A stretch of DNA of 19,762 bases. Origin: Jimgerdemannia flammicorona. Taxonomy: Eukaryota; Mucoromycota; Endogonomycetes; Endogonales; Endogonaceae. The stretch's first letter is position 1. Each line of letters begins with the position of its first letter. The stretch is from NCBI GenBank assembly GCA_003990745.1, contig RBNI01002091.1, positions 1-19,762 of the forward strand, read 5' to 3'. The position numbers and the translations under genes are program-made. Below the pieces are notes generated by a model. That model was not told the DNA's origin, made no database searches, and saw nothing but the letters and a program-made list of their open reading frames with translations. This document shows, in pieces, positions 19,165-19,762 of the stretch.

Positions 19165-19718
19165 ACGGGCAAAGTGGGAATCTGTCAATGTGCATATCTC
19201 AGGTAGTTTATTCGTCATGATAATACTGAAGGTCAACTTCGGCGATTCTAGTTGCATCCCATCCCATCATGGCCGCGAGCCCTTGTGGAGTGAATGTGAA
19301 GATCGGCTACGACCTATTGTTTCGCCCACCGCCTTGAAGTGAGACAACAGCAGACGAACCACGTTGTTGAGCCAATAGACTTGACTCCCAATAGTTTGCG
19401 TTAGTTTTTTTTGATTAATTAAAAAAAAAAAAAACCACTATTAGGGTTGGCGTCACGCGGAGATAGTGCGCTAGCTGGGCCTGAGACGGTAGGCCGGAGC
19501 TCAGGACCCAAGATTCAAAAATAAGATAAATAACAATGGATCATGATCTATATAATAGTTCTTAAACTATTAAGAACAGATACTACACTTGATTTAGCCA
19601 ATTGACCTGAGAGGATTGAAAGGTTCATCCACCGCCAACCACCTCCTTTTATATTCCTCGGTGGCGAAACCGTGGGATTGCGGAGACAGTAGCGGCTATA
19701 GTTGCAGTCGTCGAGACC
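19165..19718. repeat. Dispersed repeat tail, block 2
   Basis: Counterpart of 9215-9580, with about 150 bp extra (roughly 19305-19480) that includes an A-run near 19421-19434. The repeat seems to continue toward the window edge. Confidence 0.7.
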
Positions 19719-19762
19719 GTGGTGATGGCCAATTGGTCATCCGTGGACTCTGGTTCTTTTTT

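Overview
The window looks like nuclear DNA of a fungus, probably an early-diverging lineage (chytrid or Mucoromycota-like). That placement is inference. It rests on short spliceosomal introns of 50-91 nt with GTAAGT-like donors, a DUF4436 membrane protein gene, a leucine-rich-repeat gene remnant with one 28-residue repeat per 84-nt exon, and a dense load of retroelements, MITEs and decayed repeats. Nothing bacterial is present (no operons, no ribosome binding sites).

Layout. 1-349 is the right part of a long-inverted-repeat hAT-like MITE, lying beside or inside a LINE. 351-1842 is the 3' end of that LINE (reverse transcriptase C-terminus, zinc-binding region, poly(A)). The poly(A) abuts the last visible exon of a minus-strand gene (1843-3300) for a protein with two membrane segments, so the LINE has truncated that gene. 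3301-4161 is intergenic. 4162-7894 contains not one CpG. It holds a hypermutated gag-protease remnant of a Ty3-like LTR element and most of a complete 532-bp hAT-like MITE (7397-7928) with an 8-bp target duplication. 7929-9660 is a block of decayed repeats: a ~130-bp tandem array, a mariner-type MITE and an 18-bp minisatellite. 9690-12640 holds fragments: a decayed LRR gene, orphan exon-like segments and A-tracts.

12640-13870 is a dispersed repeat (copy A). 13879-15097 (minus) is the one gene that appears complete: a four-exon DUF4436 protein of 316 residues. 15740-19762 is a second, expanded copy of the 7.9-9.6 kb repeat block. It is interrupted by copy B of the dispersed repeat, whose middle is inverted relative to copy A, and by two mariner-type MITEs sharing a single TA.

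The host genes show no sign of forming a pathway. The region reads as a transposon graveyard around one intact gene. Its most informative features are natural comparisons inside the window: a CpG-containing and a CpG-free copy of the same MITE, an occupied and an empty MITE site, and two copies of one repeat differing by an inversion. I saw no self-contained new defence or mobile system. All similarity statements come from reading by eye, without searches.
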